The notes beneath the pieces were generated by a model that had not been told where the DNA came from, did not search any database, and worked only from the letters and a program-made list of their open reading frames with translations. Below are positions 34,069 through 45,661 of a stretch of DNA of 64,000 bases, piece by piece. Source of the DNA: Daphnia pulex (taxonomy: Eukaryota; Arthropoda; Branchiopoda; Diplostraca; Daphniidae); assembly GCF_021134715.1 (NCBI RefSeq), contig NC_060023.1, positions 5,456,001-5,520,000 on the forward strand, given 5' to 3'. A program made the position numbers and the translations under genes. Every line of letters begins with the position of its first letter. Position 1 is the stretch's first letter.

Positions 34069-34305
34069 TTAGATTGATCTTCTAGTAATTTTTTCAAGAC
34101 TAATGAATTCTGCAACGTTGGAAACAGGAAAACAGGTTGGTAAATTTTCCACGTCATCAGCTTCAACAGTTCCTGTCGGATTTTCAACCTTCTTGTCGAT
34201 TGCTAAAATCTTACGATCCATCTCTTTCATTGTAGCGTGAACTTGCTTCTGGGCACGAAACATTTCAAAATCTTTGTGTGATACCACAAAACGGGTGGAA
34301 GTTTC
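34069..34305 (-). CDS. Possible terminal exon of a DUF4806-like protein
   Basis: After the acceptor TCTTGCAG the minus strand is open for 78 residues to a stop at 34069-34071. It reads a helical segment (MKEMDRKILAIDKKVEN) followed by ENLPTCFPVSNVAEFISLE. A coiled coil followed by LPxxFPVxxxxEFxxLE resembles the start of DUF4806-type domains that are common in arthropod transposon-associated genes. Only this exon is present, and the rest of the domain is missing. Recognition is tentative. Confidence 0.3.
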   Translation of the reverse strand, partial: ETSTRFVVSHKDFEMFRAQKQVHATMKEMDRKILAIDKKVENPTGTVEADDVENLPTCFPVSNVAEFISLEKITRRSI

Positions 34306-35059
34306 CTGCAAGATGAACACTATTATTTTCATGTCATAAGAGAAAAAAATTCAATCGGAAACTACCACTGTGCCAGATGAACCAGAAACGACTATTTAGT
34401 CAAAGCGGCCAAATTCTCACATTATATTTGTTCAGGAAGACGCCAAGAAGAATAACAATCGCGTTTGAAACGCCATTGAAAGAAATGTGATATTCTTTTA
34501 AAGCAGCTCGATTATAAAGTTTTGCTCCAAATAAAATAAGTGATTAATAGAAATATTTCCATTGCTTGTGCTGCATTCTCAAAATGAATGTTCCGATCGA
34601 AATATAACGTCTGCGGGGTCAAAAAGATATAGTTCAGTAGACAAACTAGAAACCGAATCCATGCTGAAAAATTACTCAGCCCAAGTATCCATATCTGAAA
34701 AAATTTCGCCACAAGCTGCTTCTGTGTAAGGTTTAGATAAGTAAACTTTAACTTAGCTGTTTTGTATAAATTCTGCTGTGTATCGCCAGGACAGAATACC
34801 CTTGTGGTAAAACTGGCATCACTTCGTTCAATGTTTCAATTAAACATAAGTAAAATTAGGATTTTCAATACTGAAACTTCTGCTGCTACGGCGGTTAACT
34901 ATTTAATTGATGACGTAGATTAAATTGGTTGATCCTTTTGTGGGTTTTGGTCCCTAAAATGAAAATACTCTCTATATCTCTGTTTCATCAGCAGGTAGCG
35001 TCAAAATTTATTATCAAAGTTTGACGTAACATAACATGTGAACTAAATCTTTTTTCTTT
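34306..35059. other. No gene recognised
   Basis: A minus-strand open frame (34512-34712) is hydrophobic and AT-biased, without a recognisable domain. Nothing else is supported. Confidence 0.4.
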
Positions 35060-35064
35060 TCAGA

Positions 35065-35436
35065 TATTGATGAATTTTTTGAGAAAGAACCTAGCAGTGA
35101 AGATGAATTTGATGACGCTGTTTTCATAAAATTTTGTCAGATGATGAAGACGATGAAGTGGCCTTACAATATCAAATTGCAATTGATTGGAGTTTGAACT
35201 GTGATAGTGAAGAAGAAGGTAATTCATCGATCCAAACAATACCAGTTGCGGTTGAAGATGATGCAGTTGCGGTTGAAGATGATGATACTACAGTGAAAAA
35301 CAAGATCACCGAATGGGTCGCCAGTTTTCGAGTTCCACATCTTCATGTGAATTCTCTGTCGAGAATTTTAAAATGTCATGCAAACCTACAATACCTTCCT
35401 CTTGATACAAGGACTCTGCTCAAGTTTAAGCGATAA
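35065..35436 (+). pseudogene. Frameshifted N-terminus of a transposon-associated protein
   Basis: After TTTTCAG the frame reads DIDEFFEKEPSSEDEFDDAVF, then continues in another frame as ILSDDEDDEVALQYQIAIDW and an acidic stretch with two AVEDD repeats. It ends ITEWVASFRVPHLHVNSLSR, LPLDTRTLLKFKR, stop. The pattern WxxxFxxxHxxxxxLLxILK followed by LPxDxRTLL is common at the N-terminus of transposon-derived proteins in invertebrates. The frame change near 35130 and the short length suggest decay. Confidence 0.4.
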
Positions 35437-37742
35437 AAGCCCTTATTTATTGATGTGCCTCCCAAGTGCTATCACGTAGGAGTCGAACCATTTTTGATTG
35501 CATTTTTGCTGGAACGGAAATCTTAAGGAATTCCGATTCCGAATCAGATTTATTTATTCATAAATGTTGATGGCATTCCCTTGAGCGCTAGTAGTGAATG
35601 TTAATAACATAACAATTTATGCACCAAACTTCTAAGTTTTATACATGCAACAGGCCAGATGATTTTTATTAGGCATGTTTATGATTTATCTATACATCAT
35701 TTTACTTTTGTAACAAATGTGATTATTTATACGTATAAATATCGGCATCCCTAAATATCAAGTCTGTTTCGTTGTCTTTTTCAAAAACGCTGAAGTCTAA
35801 ATGTAGCTTTAGTTGAAAAATTGTTTTGATTAAAATTAATATTTATTTAGAAAATAAAGTACCTCTAATTTTGGATAGAATCAATCGACTTTATCCTAAA
35901 ATCCAGATTACCATAACTTACCGGGAACGTTTCTAAATGACTTCAATGTTTTTAAGCTTTTTGTGATCCATTTCTTGTCAAGATCTGTTCGAAAAATTCA
36001 ACTTCCTCCCTTAAAATGATATTACAATGGTTGAAACACTCCTTTTTAAACTAATGGTTGGTAAACGGTGATGATTTTTCAAAATTCTCTTTAAAAAACA
36101 GTTCTTAACTGTGAACTTGTAAGAACAACACTTTATCTTTTAAGTTCATAATTTAGAATCGTTTTTTACAAGCGAAGTTCATCGCCGTAACACATAACCC
36201 TCCTGTCCCGTGTTACCCCAGTTTATGTAATTGTTTGTGACACAACGATAAGGCACAGAAAAAAGCAACGTTATGAAAATAGCTCGTTGTAGTCGTAATG
36301 AAGAGGAGTAATAATGGTGGGCATGACAACGCCATTATCGGTTGAGGTTCACCTTCAACTGCAAGTTCAACTACTAAGTTCAACTATTTGTAAAAATTCA
36401 TTTTCTCGTGAACATTCAAGTTGAAATTGAACAAAAAAGTTCAACAAACAGTTTACGCGAAAACGCGCCCTTCTGTCAGTCTGGCGTAACCGACTGTGTA
36501 ATAGTTCTACGTGCAAGTGCAATATGTTTAATGAAGATCTTTTTGTTACTTTGTATAAAGTCGGTGTGTAAGCTTACTATCACATGTGCTTCTTATTTTT
36601 AAAACATGTTGGCTACACTTCTTTCATCGAATATTGCAAATTTATGCAACCAAATTGGGCGCATTGAGTTATACGTTCAAGGTACTATGGCTTCACATAG
36701 TAACTTAGCTGATAGACCGATGAAAAAAGAAGAAAACGTTCAGTCCAGTGCACTGGAAAAATACCTAAAAACTAGTCGGGGAAGAGCATGAAATTGCGGC
36801 TCCGACTAACATAACTGCCAAGTGCGACAGAAAACGGAGACTGTAAACTACTTGGGCAGGTCACAGATGAAAATGTTTTTGCTTCTTAATGTGTTGCCGT
36901 TCTGAAGCCCACCAAAAATGTTTTCCGGAAATTGGACCTGGTAACTCTGCGAGGAGGAGGGAATTGGAGACGAAGAGCGGAGCTTCTGACCACGAAACCA
37001 GTTGGAATGTTTACACCGTATGACACACACCTCCGCTTTTGTGCTCTCTAAGAAACGCTGTGTTGAAAAAGGGAAACATGACCATGCTTTGAAAATATTC
37101 AAAATTCTATGTTTTCAAAACGGAAACACAAAGTTTAAAAAATGGAGTAAATTTCTTTTTCTCATATTTACATTCGCGCCACTTTGGACATTAAACCTAA
37201 TAAACGCCCCTCATTAAACGACACATGATTTAACTAAACATTGCGTTAAGAAAAGGTAAAAATGTTAACTTTTTTTATCTCTTTGGTGGGATGTAAAAAA
37301 CAAACATTTTGAAACATCAACAAATGAAATAAGTTTGTATCGTGTGAATTGGTTTGATAATAAAGTTTATTGCAAACCTTATCTTTAGTTTGTATACATC
37401 CTAGCAGAAAATTATCAACGGCTTGTTTCGTCTAAATTTCACTAAGTCCCAACTTTCTCATTACAAAATAAACTTCTATTTTAACTAATGTTATTTTATA
37501 AGAACAAATAGCTCAGTTGATGGAGTATCAGGCAGTTAAATCAGTACTGACATTTTCATCAGTGGATTCGAATCCGTCTTTGAACTATTAGAAAACTTCA
37601 AAAATTATTTTGTGCGCGCTTCAAAGACTATGCACAAAAAAAGGAGCTAAAAGCACGACAAATAACATACTTATTTAGCATACTTAGCAGCATATTTAGC
37701 AATCTAATAGAACGTGAAACAGCAAAAGCATAAACAATCAGT
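35437..37742. other. Largely featureless, with one tRNA-like repeat
   Basis: AT-rich intergenic DNA. Open frames at 36408-36602, 36606-36791 and 36848-37102 have no recognisable domain. A tRNA-like segment lies at 37502-37586. Confidence 0.4.
37502..37586 (+). repeat. tRNA-like SINE head
   Basis: ATAGCTCAGTTGATGGAGTA matches a tRNA A box and GTGGATTCGAATCCG is a good B box at plausible spacing. The acceptor stem is imperfect, so I favour a tRNA-derived repeat over a functional tRNA. Confidence 0.5.
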
Positions 37743-38055
37743 TCAATTGCCTTGCCGGAATTGGTATGCCTTTTGATCACCGATAAAACGTTCTGCTCTT
37801 TTTCTGATCTCTTCTTGTGCTAGAATTTCCAGTTCACGGTGGCTAGCTAAAAAAATATACATGCTATAAAAAAGCCTAAACAGGAATGAATTACTAATAT
37901 ATACGACTATACTTGCTATTGCAATAACGTTCCCTCGTGCGATGGCAGGCTCCATGATACCAAAGAGATTCACTGAAATCTCGCCAGTTACAGAAGGGTC
38001 CGTTAACATACGTTTGTCGGAAATTTTATTTACATAAATAAAATTAAAGGTGTCC
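37743..38055 (-). CDS. Hypothetical two-exon 3' gene end
   Basis: I do not recognise this protein. Minus-strand exons 37913-38055 (after ATTTTATAG) and 37743-37846 (after TTTTTTAG) agree in phase across a short intron and end at a stop. The sequence includes DKRMLTDPSVTGEISVNLFG, ARGNVIAIAT and a charged helix (HRELEILAQEEIRKRAERF). Upstream exons were not found. It may be a lineage-specific gene or part of a mobile element. Confidence 0.35.
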
Positions 38056-38426
38056 CTATAAAATGGTAATATAAATGGGACGGGTTCCCAAAACACAAGA
38101 GCCCAGATTTTACACGAGTAATCGTGCATGTAATCGCCTATCACAAAAAATGGATACATGCTGATTCAATTAGCTTATGACTAAATATAATTTCGATTCA
38201 AAGAACAAAGACTGAGAATATTTGTGAATAATGAAACGAAGAAAGGCGTTGTCAATTATATCAATTTTTTTTCAAAAATGTAAAGGGGACGGTACAAAAT
38301 CAGCAAATAAAGAATGGCGGGAATATGAACTAACACCAAGAAACAGTTTGAAACATCACTCTTGCAGTATAGCAGCGTGTTTTGATTTTGTGCGTTGATA
38401 ATTCTGTTTATTTTACTGTAGTGAAA
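38056..38426. other. Short spacer between divergent hypothetical genes
   Basis: Possible shared promoter between the minus-strand fragment at 37743-38055 and the plus-strand gene at 38427. No specific site was recognised. Confidence 0.3.
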
Positions 38427-39708
38427 ATGTTTAATTGCCCTTCGTGTAAAAAATGTGTTGCAGTGAAGTCCATAAAGGATATTAAGATTCATTTAGGCCA
38501 TCATAAGCAGTATGGAGAACTAGAATTTCCCATTCGTTGTTGTGAACCATATTGCCAAGCTACATGCGACTACATTTACAATTACGGTAGGCACTTCGAA
38601 AAATTCAATTCCTTTAATACAGAGGGTGGGGACGTTGTTATGTCTGAAAGTGAAGAAATTGATGACCTTGGTTTGCACGATAATGACAATTTTCAGGCGG
38701 AAAACGAAATCATAGACAATAGACCTAATAACCACCCCTCATTGAAAGACAAAATGATTGCAACAAGAATGGCCTTGCAGGGAGCGGTAACAAACATGGT
38801 GATAGATTTAAGAGGGAGAGGAAACGTCCCATTCAATGTAACAAAGCCGCCGGGCTTTCTTACAAAATGGATGCAAGGTTGACGCATCTGTATTTTGGAA
38901 CAAATATCCTCGTCTTAAGGACATGCCTGAAGCCGTAATATTTCTACTATGCATGTGTATTATTTATGCATAAAATATTGTTTATTGCAGGTAAGAGACG
39001 ATTTTTTTCGTTTAAAAGGGAGTGCTTTGGAAACTTTTGCTTCAAATTGGCGGAAAGCAGAATGTAAAATAATAGAATTTTGTAAACAGAAATTTACGAA
39101 GAGTTTAGCCGTCTTTGATATCTTAAGGAAGGCAGAGGAAGCTGAAGAAAACTTTGGTTTGTGTTTCAATGTATCCTGTCATAATTCAGTTTAAATTAAT
39201 AAACTATTTTATCATTTAGATATTCCTGGACGCATGAAATGTGTCTTAAAGTTGACACTGCATGCAGCAGCCAATACGCAACCGTCCCAAAACAAAAAAG
39301 GATCAACTGCTGACGGATGGAATCTTCTGTACCAGTCATTCAATGTAAGTTACATCATTAAGTACATTTTTAATGTTTGTTTCCCAGTCTAACGATTTCT
39401 AATAACTATAGGAAATTCTTCTTCCGGAGGAGGCTGCAAATCCTGCTAGCGACATGGAGTTGCTTGGTGTCTTGGACATAAATGGGGAATATTACATCAA
39501 GATCGACAATTCAGCTGTAGCTCTTACTGAAACTAAATCTTTTGAACAATCAGTGGGTTATTTGCTAATGTACTATCACATCCTAGACATCAATTATCCC
39601 TCAAAATTGAAATTTGTTTATGGATTTCTTGAAACTATGTTTGAAATTGTCCTCTCAATGAATCCATCCAAAAAAATTAAAGATTTGTGTTCCTTTGTTT
39701 TCAATTGA
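38427..39708 (+). CDS. Zinc-finger-headed hypothetical protein, probably transposon-derived, with one frame break
   Basis: Exon 1 starts at the ATG at 38427 with Cys/His pairs typical of a C2H2-like head (MFNCPSCKKC, HLGHHK, RCCEPYC, CDYIYNYGRHF), then an acidic linker. The frame stops at 38880, but coding continues in the +1 frame (DASVFWNKYPRLKDMPEA) to a donor after 38934. Three further exons agree in phase: 38991-39156, 39220-39344 and 39412-39708. They encode a helical domain ending VGYLLMYYHILDINYPSKLK and FLETMFEIV. The pattern of a zinc-finger head and a C-terminal YxxxDxxYPxxxKxxxxFLE segment recurs in animal transposon-related proteins. The frame break suggests a recent pseudogene or an assembly indel. 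Confidence 0.5.
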
Positions 39709-41800
39709 AGTATATGTACTTTTGTCTAAAATAAAGTGACATATCATATAATAAAGGTGGGCCTGAACGTCGCGGGCCTGAATGACTGGGCCTGAATGTC
39801 ACCTTATAGCTGTTGAAAGTATAGAATATTTTTTTTATCTATTAAAACGAATAAATAGAGATTCGGATTGCATTTTGGCTATAGATACATATAAATGCTG
39901 AGAAACAGCATCTGATACATCTAGGTATGATAAATCTATAGCAAAATCTAGAGAACAGAAGAGGATGCAGAGTATTAGATTTTTACCAAATTAGAGATAA
40001 ATGCATTAGCTGCAAATTAATGTATTCAACTTTAAAGTTAATTCATTTATTTATGTAAATAAAATTTTTTAAGAATTTGAGAAATATGCAAATAAGAGGA
40101 GGGATAACAAGGCCATGGCTTCCAGCATAGCCTGGGGTTCTTTCGGTGCCGTTTGGTTAAAAACAAAAAGAAAACAAATGTGTTTGGTTGGGGGGAATCA
40201 TTTTTGTTTCGAAAAAAATTTCTAAACATCGTGTGTCGGAGGAGGTGACAAACAAGTCTTGTTTAGATATAGCAAAACATTAGTTTCCTTTTAGAACACA
40301 GCGTTTCTTAGAGAGTGTCTTCTCCATTTTCTGCCCGCCAGCTCGTGCAAAATTCTTCTCTTGGGCCGTCACGTAACGTGGTGGTCTTTACGTCCGTAAC
40401 TTTGTCGTTATTTATTTAAAGTGTGTGTGTTAATTTGTGTGTGTGTGTATCCTTTATTGTTAGAGCCCATGACGGGATCTCCTTTCTAGATAAACCTTGA
40501 TTTCTGTCGAGACGCGTGGTTTGGCAGCCATCGTGTGCGTCTCTCGTCCAGATTTCCTGATTTTGCCTTTGTTATTCATGTTTACTGGCAGGCAACCAGT
40601 AGACTGGTTTACGAAAAAATCGGATCGATTTGCCGACATTTCCTTATGTGATTTCCGTTCCGTAACTCGCGTGGTGCGGCAACATAATGGATCAGAAAAA
40701 AAACAATAAACAGTGTCCAAATATGGGAGTGGGAGGCGTGCGTTAATGAAAAAGAAAAAGAAGCTGTTGGCGTCCTCTGCATTTGGTATGAAGTAGAGCG
40801 CAACAGAAAACCTTAACTGGAGCGATAACTCCGTCGAAGATGGAAACATACGTCCCCCTTAATCTATTGTCACAAATCCTGCTCCCATTTCAAAAATGAA
40901 ATGGTGTTTCTACTGTGATGTTGAAAAAGGAGAGAATCAAATAATTATCTAAATATTTTCTCTTTTTGCAGTGCCGGTAACCCCGGTACCAAGACCACGT
41001 CAAAAACGAAAATCCGGTGTCTTGTAACATGCATGATATATTGCGACAAAGAATTGCTGTAAATGAAACTATCCTCCTCCGTTGAGTTTTTGCTTGCATT
41101 ATATTATACTAAAGAACAGATAGAAACATGCAGCGTAAAAAAATTACGAGCAAGCAACTTTTAAAAACGACGAACAAGGAGACAAATGTTTTCCTGTCTT
41201 ACAGGAATCAAACCGTCGATAGGCACCATGTACTATGTATGGTTGCTGAAGTATTAAAATTGGAACTTTATCTAGCAAAAAGGGAAAAGGGGGACATTTT
41301 TTCAAAGGTTAATTTCACCAAAGCTTTTGAAAGTGTTATCACTTTCTATATCTATTTATTTCCAAATGTTTTTATAGGGGCTGCACATGCACAAGGAAAG
41401 TCCCCTTTGCAATGCCCAACCCCTTGTCTAAAATGGTCATCTTAGGGACATGTATTCGGATAGGCTTATGCCAAGTATCCGAGCGTCCGGTTGAACAGTA
41501 TCTCATCAGCGCCGTACTTCCAGTATTCGAAGGTATATGCTGTATTATGACCGGCCCACCATGCCTGTTGAAAGAAGGTTCGTTTCCAGTAAAAATCCAG
41601 TGTTCTCGCCAAATATAAGAACCGCTGAGTTTCCTTCCGTGACTAGTTCGCCGTCCAAACGAAACCAAAAGCATTATTCGGAAAGTGCGGCCGGACGAAG
41701 TAACCTCCTCGATCCACGCAGTAATCGAGGGGGACGTTTCATTCCTCAAGGATCGCGTTCCTTTACGGTGGTAGATGCTTTGAAAGAGTATCATCAATGC
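39709..41800. other. No intact gene; flank of a Ty3/gypsy relic
   Basis: Short GTGTGT runs occur at 40420-40450. 40440-40700 is GC-richer and could be an old LTR or gag leader of the gypsy copy that follows, but I could not find paired LTR ends. The open frames here lack recognisable domains. Confidence 0.35.
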
Positions 41801-42033
41801 ACAAGACGCTGAATCAATGGTTCTTACTACATTTTCCATACCGTCGGGACTCCACCAATACACCCGTTTACCAATGGGCATCTGCCACGCAGGAGATGAC
41901 TACGGAAGCCGCCTTGCAGAATATGCCGCCAGGGCACATCCAGAATATTTCTCGATGTATCGAGGTTCTAGCAGACTACTCTCGCACATACGAAGAACAT
42001 GCTTACGACTATTTTTGCCGAGTACGAGTGTAA
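41801..42033 (+). pseudogene. Ty3/gypsy reverse transcriptase fragment, frameshifted
   Basis: One frame reads TTFSIPSGLHQYTRLPMGIC followed by HAGDDY. Another, overlapping frame continues as NISRCIEVLADYSRTYEEH. In Ty3/gypsy RT the order is F-T-P-G-x-Y-x-x-x-R-L-P-M-G-I-x-x-A-G-D-x-Y/F, then the catalytic DD region and the Y-x-x-H stretch. The catalytic YxDD-equivalent segment is damaged here (EVLADYS). At least one frameshift separates the two parts, so it is a dead copy. Confidence 0.65.
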
Positions 42034-43440
42034 ACGACAGAGTTATAGGGAGAAATTTACATGTTTCCCTCTCTTTCCATATAATTTCGCCAGATTTTTA
42101 GTTCTTAGCCTTTGGCGAGAGGAGGGGGAAAGAACCACTATCCAGACTTGTCCAGATCTCACCCCCTACTACAGGTTGCCAGTTTTTGTTACTCCTCCAG
42201 CTATTTAACTCACGAATCTTTGTCGATCCTCAAAAAGATCGTCAGCTTTCGTTCGTCTCTCGGTTTCCTCGTAGGGATTGTCAGCCTTATTTCGTTTATT
42301 CCTCATCTCTTCAATTTACTGTTGGTTTTCCCGTCCTGAAAAGGTGGTCAGCTATTTCTTGTGTAAAAAAAAAAAAAAAATTATCTGATACCCAGTTTTC
42401 AGTCAGCCGACTAATTTATTGTTTAATTGTTTATGATGCAGGGACGTTCGTTTGTCACCTACGTAAGGCGCCGCCGCCGTCACGATTCCGCGAAAATATA
42501 ATAGCCACAAGAGGAAGGTGCATGATCACCTGATCCGAAGTTACGCTCGTGTCACCCAGCCCTTAAAGCGGCAGTGAGACCAAACGATAAAGTTGGCAGC
42601 CACGAAGAATAATGGTTGGCAGAACGACCAAGCGGATCCCCAGGAAGCTGTTAAAGGACCGTTGAGTGAGGAAGCGACCTATCTTACCTCCCCAGCGCAT
42701 CCATCTATCTCATTTTCGCCCGCCGCCCAATCCAAAACAGTGATCATTCCTGCCTCCATCTATACCACGGCCAGAATCTAAGCCGAAGCAAATAAAGTAT
42801 CCGCCAACTCCTCCTGGATACCCTGAGTCGGAAATAGATGATTTTTGCGATTAAAGATTGTTAGGTCTTTGTTGAAGTTAACGCTTCTGAAGAAGAAGAG
42901 CCTCCGATTTCTGTTCCAGTTGTTCTGGACAGACATAGCGTCGTCCACATCCACCACATCCGTAAGAAAGGACTGGCGCTGTTCGCAATGCAGGAATAGC
43001 TGCTCTTCCTTCCGAAACCAAACGACCGCATCGTAAGGAACAAGAATATTTTTTGAAACAATTTCAACCCAAGAGAAGCGGCAGGCCCAGCAATCCCGGC
43101 AAGCCAGGACTGGCCGGTTCGCATACGATGGCTGTGTCCATCGAAAACTTGATAGTGGCAAAACGATTATTTGCCTTGAGACTCTCAATGAACCCTCGAG
43201 ATGGGATGAACCGATATAATCGAAAACCTCCTCCAAGGCCCGAATACGGGTAGCAGTGTTTCCCCTAGATAATAACTAGGGTGAACCACCACCAACTCAC
43301 CAAATCACCCGAATCCAAAGTTCACCCGAGCTATCTGCGAGTTTCCACTGCACGGCACGATTAATGACGTCCTTTCCTTTTTTTACTTTGCCAACAAGTT
43401 GCCCAATTTTCGGACTAGCTAGCCGTCGATGCTCGAGTTT
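42034..43440. other. Scrambled interior of the Ty3/gypsy relic
   Basis: 42215-42340 and 42590-43250 contain several overlapping open frames of coding-like composition (for example VPVVLDRHSVVHIHHIRKK at 42905-42965), but none matches a domain I can name. They probably derive from gag/pol of the same element. The order does not correspond to an intact gypsy element. Confidence 0.4.
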
Positions 43441-43945
43441 GAATTTACATGGGAATGGACTATGAGGAGGCATTCACTGCTTTCAGAACGCTACTGCCTG
43501 CAGATTTTTGTTAGATCGTTGAATTTTAGTCTTTGTAGCTAACCATAGGGTAAGGTAATTGTATTTAGCAACACAAGAGTATACTTCCGAGTCGTAGCTA
43601 AACCCAAGGAAGACTGGCCCTCTCGCTTCGGCCCGCTGCTTCCTAAGGTGTGAGTCGCGTGACATCTGGCGGTCGAATACACAAGGATCCAACAACACAA
43701 CATTTAAGATTTTGCGTTTTACGACCCAAGGTGCGATGCATCAAGCTCCATTTGTTTTGGAAGGACTATACCTTCTTTTGAATTGGTGACGGATCACAAA
43801 CCATTAGTGCCTCTTCTGAACAGCTTAGTTGTGGATAAGTTGGGCAATCCCGGACTCCTAAGTTTGTGCTTAATGATGCTACAGTGTTCATTTGTTGCTC
43901 GTTGGGTGCAAACCGCAATCACTTAGTTATTTTGTAAACGTCCCT
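43441..43945 (+). pseudogene. Ty3/gypsy RNase H fragment
   Basis: 43780-43925 reads ELVTDHKPLVPLLNSLVVDK, then LGNPGLLSLCLMM, LQCSFVARWVQ. This matches the end of Ty3/gypsy RNase H (FELVTDHRPLVPIL, LDKLDNPRLLRLRLKM, ARWVPG). Upstream, MDYEEAFTAFRTLL at 43450 resembles the connection segment. The DNA between is interrupted by unrelated or inverted sequence and stops. Confidence 0.65.
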
Positions 43946-44686
43946 ACCGTGTTTACAAAAAATATCGCCATTTCCTGCCCCATGGGAAGAATGGAAAGAA
44001 GAGACGAAGGAAGAAACTAAGAGGGAACAAAGGGGTGCGCGGGGTTCTCTTTCCTCGGGGCAGGATTTTGTCTTTGAAAACAAAATGCCTTTTACTTAAA
44101 AATTAATAATAAATAAACTACAATGACCATTGAGGGGAAATAAATCTTAAAAAGTTACCTGATAACTAAGGAATATAGTTATCTAATTAAGAATAGCAAT
44201 TGAAGACGACTGAAATGGGAAACATTTAACTAAGAATGACACCGGCGAAACTCCGTAAGCCGCCATGCAAGAGCTGGCAAGAGTTCGTGTCCAAACGTTT
44301 TTTGACGCTTAAATAAAACCGGCAACTTCGGACGTTAGCCAACTCTATTCCAGGCTTAGACTTTATTTGTTGCTGTTGCTGGAAATAAAAATACAATTAA
44401 ATTATTTGAAATATTGTATTTAAAACATTACTACTTAAAAAAGTGAAATGTGTTGCTTCAAATGACTTCGAGAATTATCTTCCGTGATAATTATAAAATA
44501 TTTTCCTATAAATGAACTTACCTTTTATTAAGTAGATTTACCATCATACCTGTCTAAGTATTAAAAATAAATGTTTCAAATCCCGTTACATGTAAATTTG
44601 CCGTAAGAGCTCTTGAAACCGGGAGAAACGACGGTGGCGCCGTAGTGGCCTGCCTCAGCATACGCTTCAGTTTGACTGGCCAAATC
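43946..44686. other. No gene recognised
   Basis: Purine-rich DNA at 43980-44060, then AT-rich DNA. Nothing could be assigned. Confidence 0.4.
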
Positions 44687-45258
44687 ATGGTGTATTAGTA
44701 TGGTGGGGGAACTTATGGTTGGAATCGGCTATCTCGAATGAAGCCAGTTCCTGGACAAGAGGTGGAGCTTAGTGCAAAAGTAAAAATTCTTAACAGCAAA
44801 TTGCAGGGCTGGTCGCACCTTCTCTGGTGCCCTCTATGAACCAAGATACTAATTTATTTTGTAAATTCGTCTGAAAAATAGTATATATTTTTAAAATTTA
44901 CGATAGTTATTATCATCTGGTAGCCACAGTGATTAGAGTCATGGTCTGCAACTCTAAAGGGTCAAGGTTCGGTTCCCATTTATCACTTTTTTTTTAAATA
45001 TTTTTTTCTATTAATTTTAAAATAATTAAAGCTGGAAAAATAATACTGAATTACTTAATTACTGACTCTTTTTTTACGATTTTATAGCTTTATAAGTACA
45101 CAAGCAATGTGCAATCGGACTTAGAAAATTTTCAAACCGTTTATAGCTCATAGTTCACCCAATTGTCCACCAGGCAGCGCTGATCAGGTGCGACCACTGG
45201 CTTCAGCCGAGATAGCCGATTCCAACCATAAGTTCCCCCCACCATACTAATACACCAT
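44687..45258. mobile_element. 572-bp inverted-repeat element
   Basis: CATGGTGTATTAGTATGGTG at the left is mirrored exactly at the right, and pairing continues through AACTTATGGTTGGAATCGGC, TATCTCG and GAAGCCAGT, for an arm of about 65 bp with one G-run length difference. A second copy of CTGGTCGCACC-type sequence lies inside the left part (44811). It contains a tRNA-like head (44919-44982) and no coding capacity. It is a non-autonomous DNA transposon. Possible target-site duplication is unclear (AAAT/AAAATC). Confidence 0.75.
44919..44982 (+). repeat. tRNA-like segment inside the inverted-repeat element
   Basis: GGTAGCCACAGTGATTAGAG resembles an A box and AAGGTTCGGTTCCC a B box. It is embedded at mid-element, which suggests a SINE insertion or a composite element. 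Confidence 0.45.
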
Positions 45259-45661
45259 GGCAAAATCCCTATCCCGTGGCTCCACCATTCATCTCTTCCA
45301 CCATGATTATACCATGGTCCTTACCATGACACAACCAAGCAGACGAACTTACTTCGTGTATAATAAATAATATGTTAGCTACTTAGTACTTACCTAGCTC
45401 ATTCCGTCATTCGGCTGCGTTCGTTGTGCCTATGGCTGTGCACTGTGCAGGGTCCAGCTCCAGCCCCAATTTTTGGTTTGTTTTTATTAAGTCGTCTGTA
45501 TTTTTCTCATGTGTATTCTGTAATCTGTACTCTGTAGGCTCTTTTTAGCCCTGTATTGTTTGTGTAGCAACTGATTAAAAATTTTAAGTCAAATTTCATA
45601 TTGCTTGTTTCCAATAGTCGAAATTCTGCAATCTTCGTGAGCACGTATCAAATATAGCAAG
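45259..45661. promoter_or_regulatory. Upstream region of the copper transporter gene
   Basis: 403 bp between the inverted-repeat element and the transporter ATG. It must hold the 5' UTR and probably the promoter. An in-frame TGA precedes the ATG at 45662, so the coding region does not extend further upstream in this exon. No metal-response element was recognised. Confidence 0.35.

Noticed and set aside
37502..37586. Functional tRNA gene
   Set aside because: A and B boxes are present, but the acceptor stem does not pair and the anticodon arm is not convincing; a SINE head fits better.
40460..40849. Minus-strand 129-codon open frame
   Set aside because: Antisense to a region that may be part of a retroelement. 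Composition is irregular with a phenylalanine run, and no domain is visible.
41372..41881. Minus-strand 169-codon open frame
   Set aside because: Antisense to the Ty3/gypsy RT fragment, which has clear homology on the plus strand.
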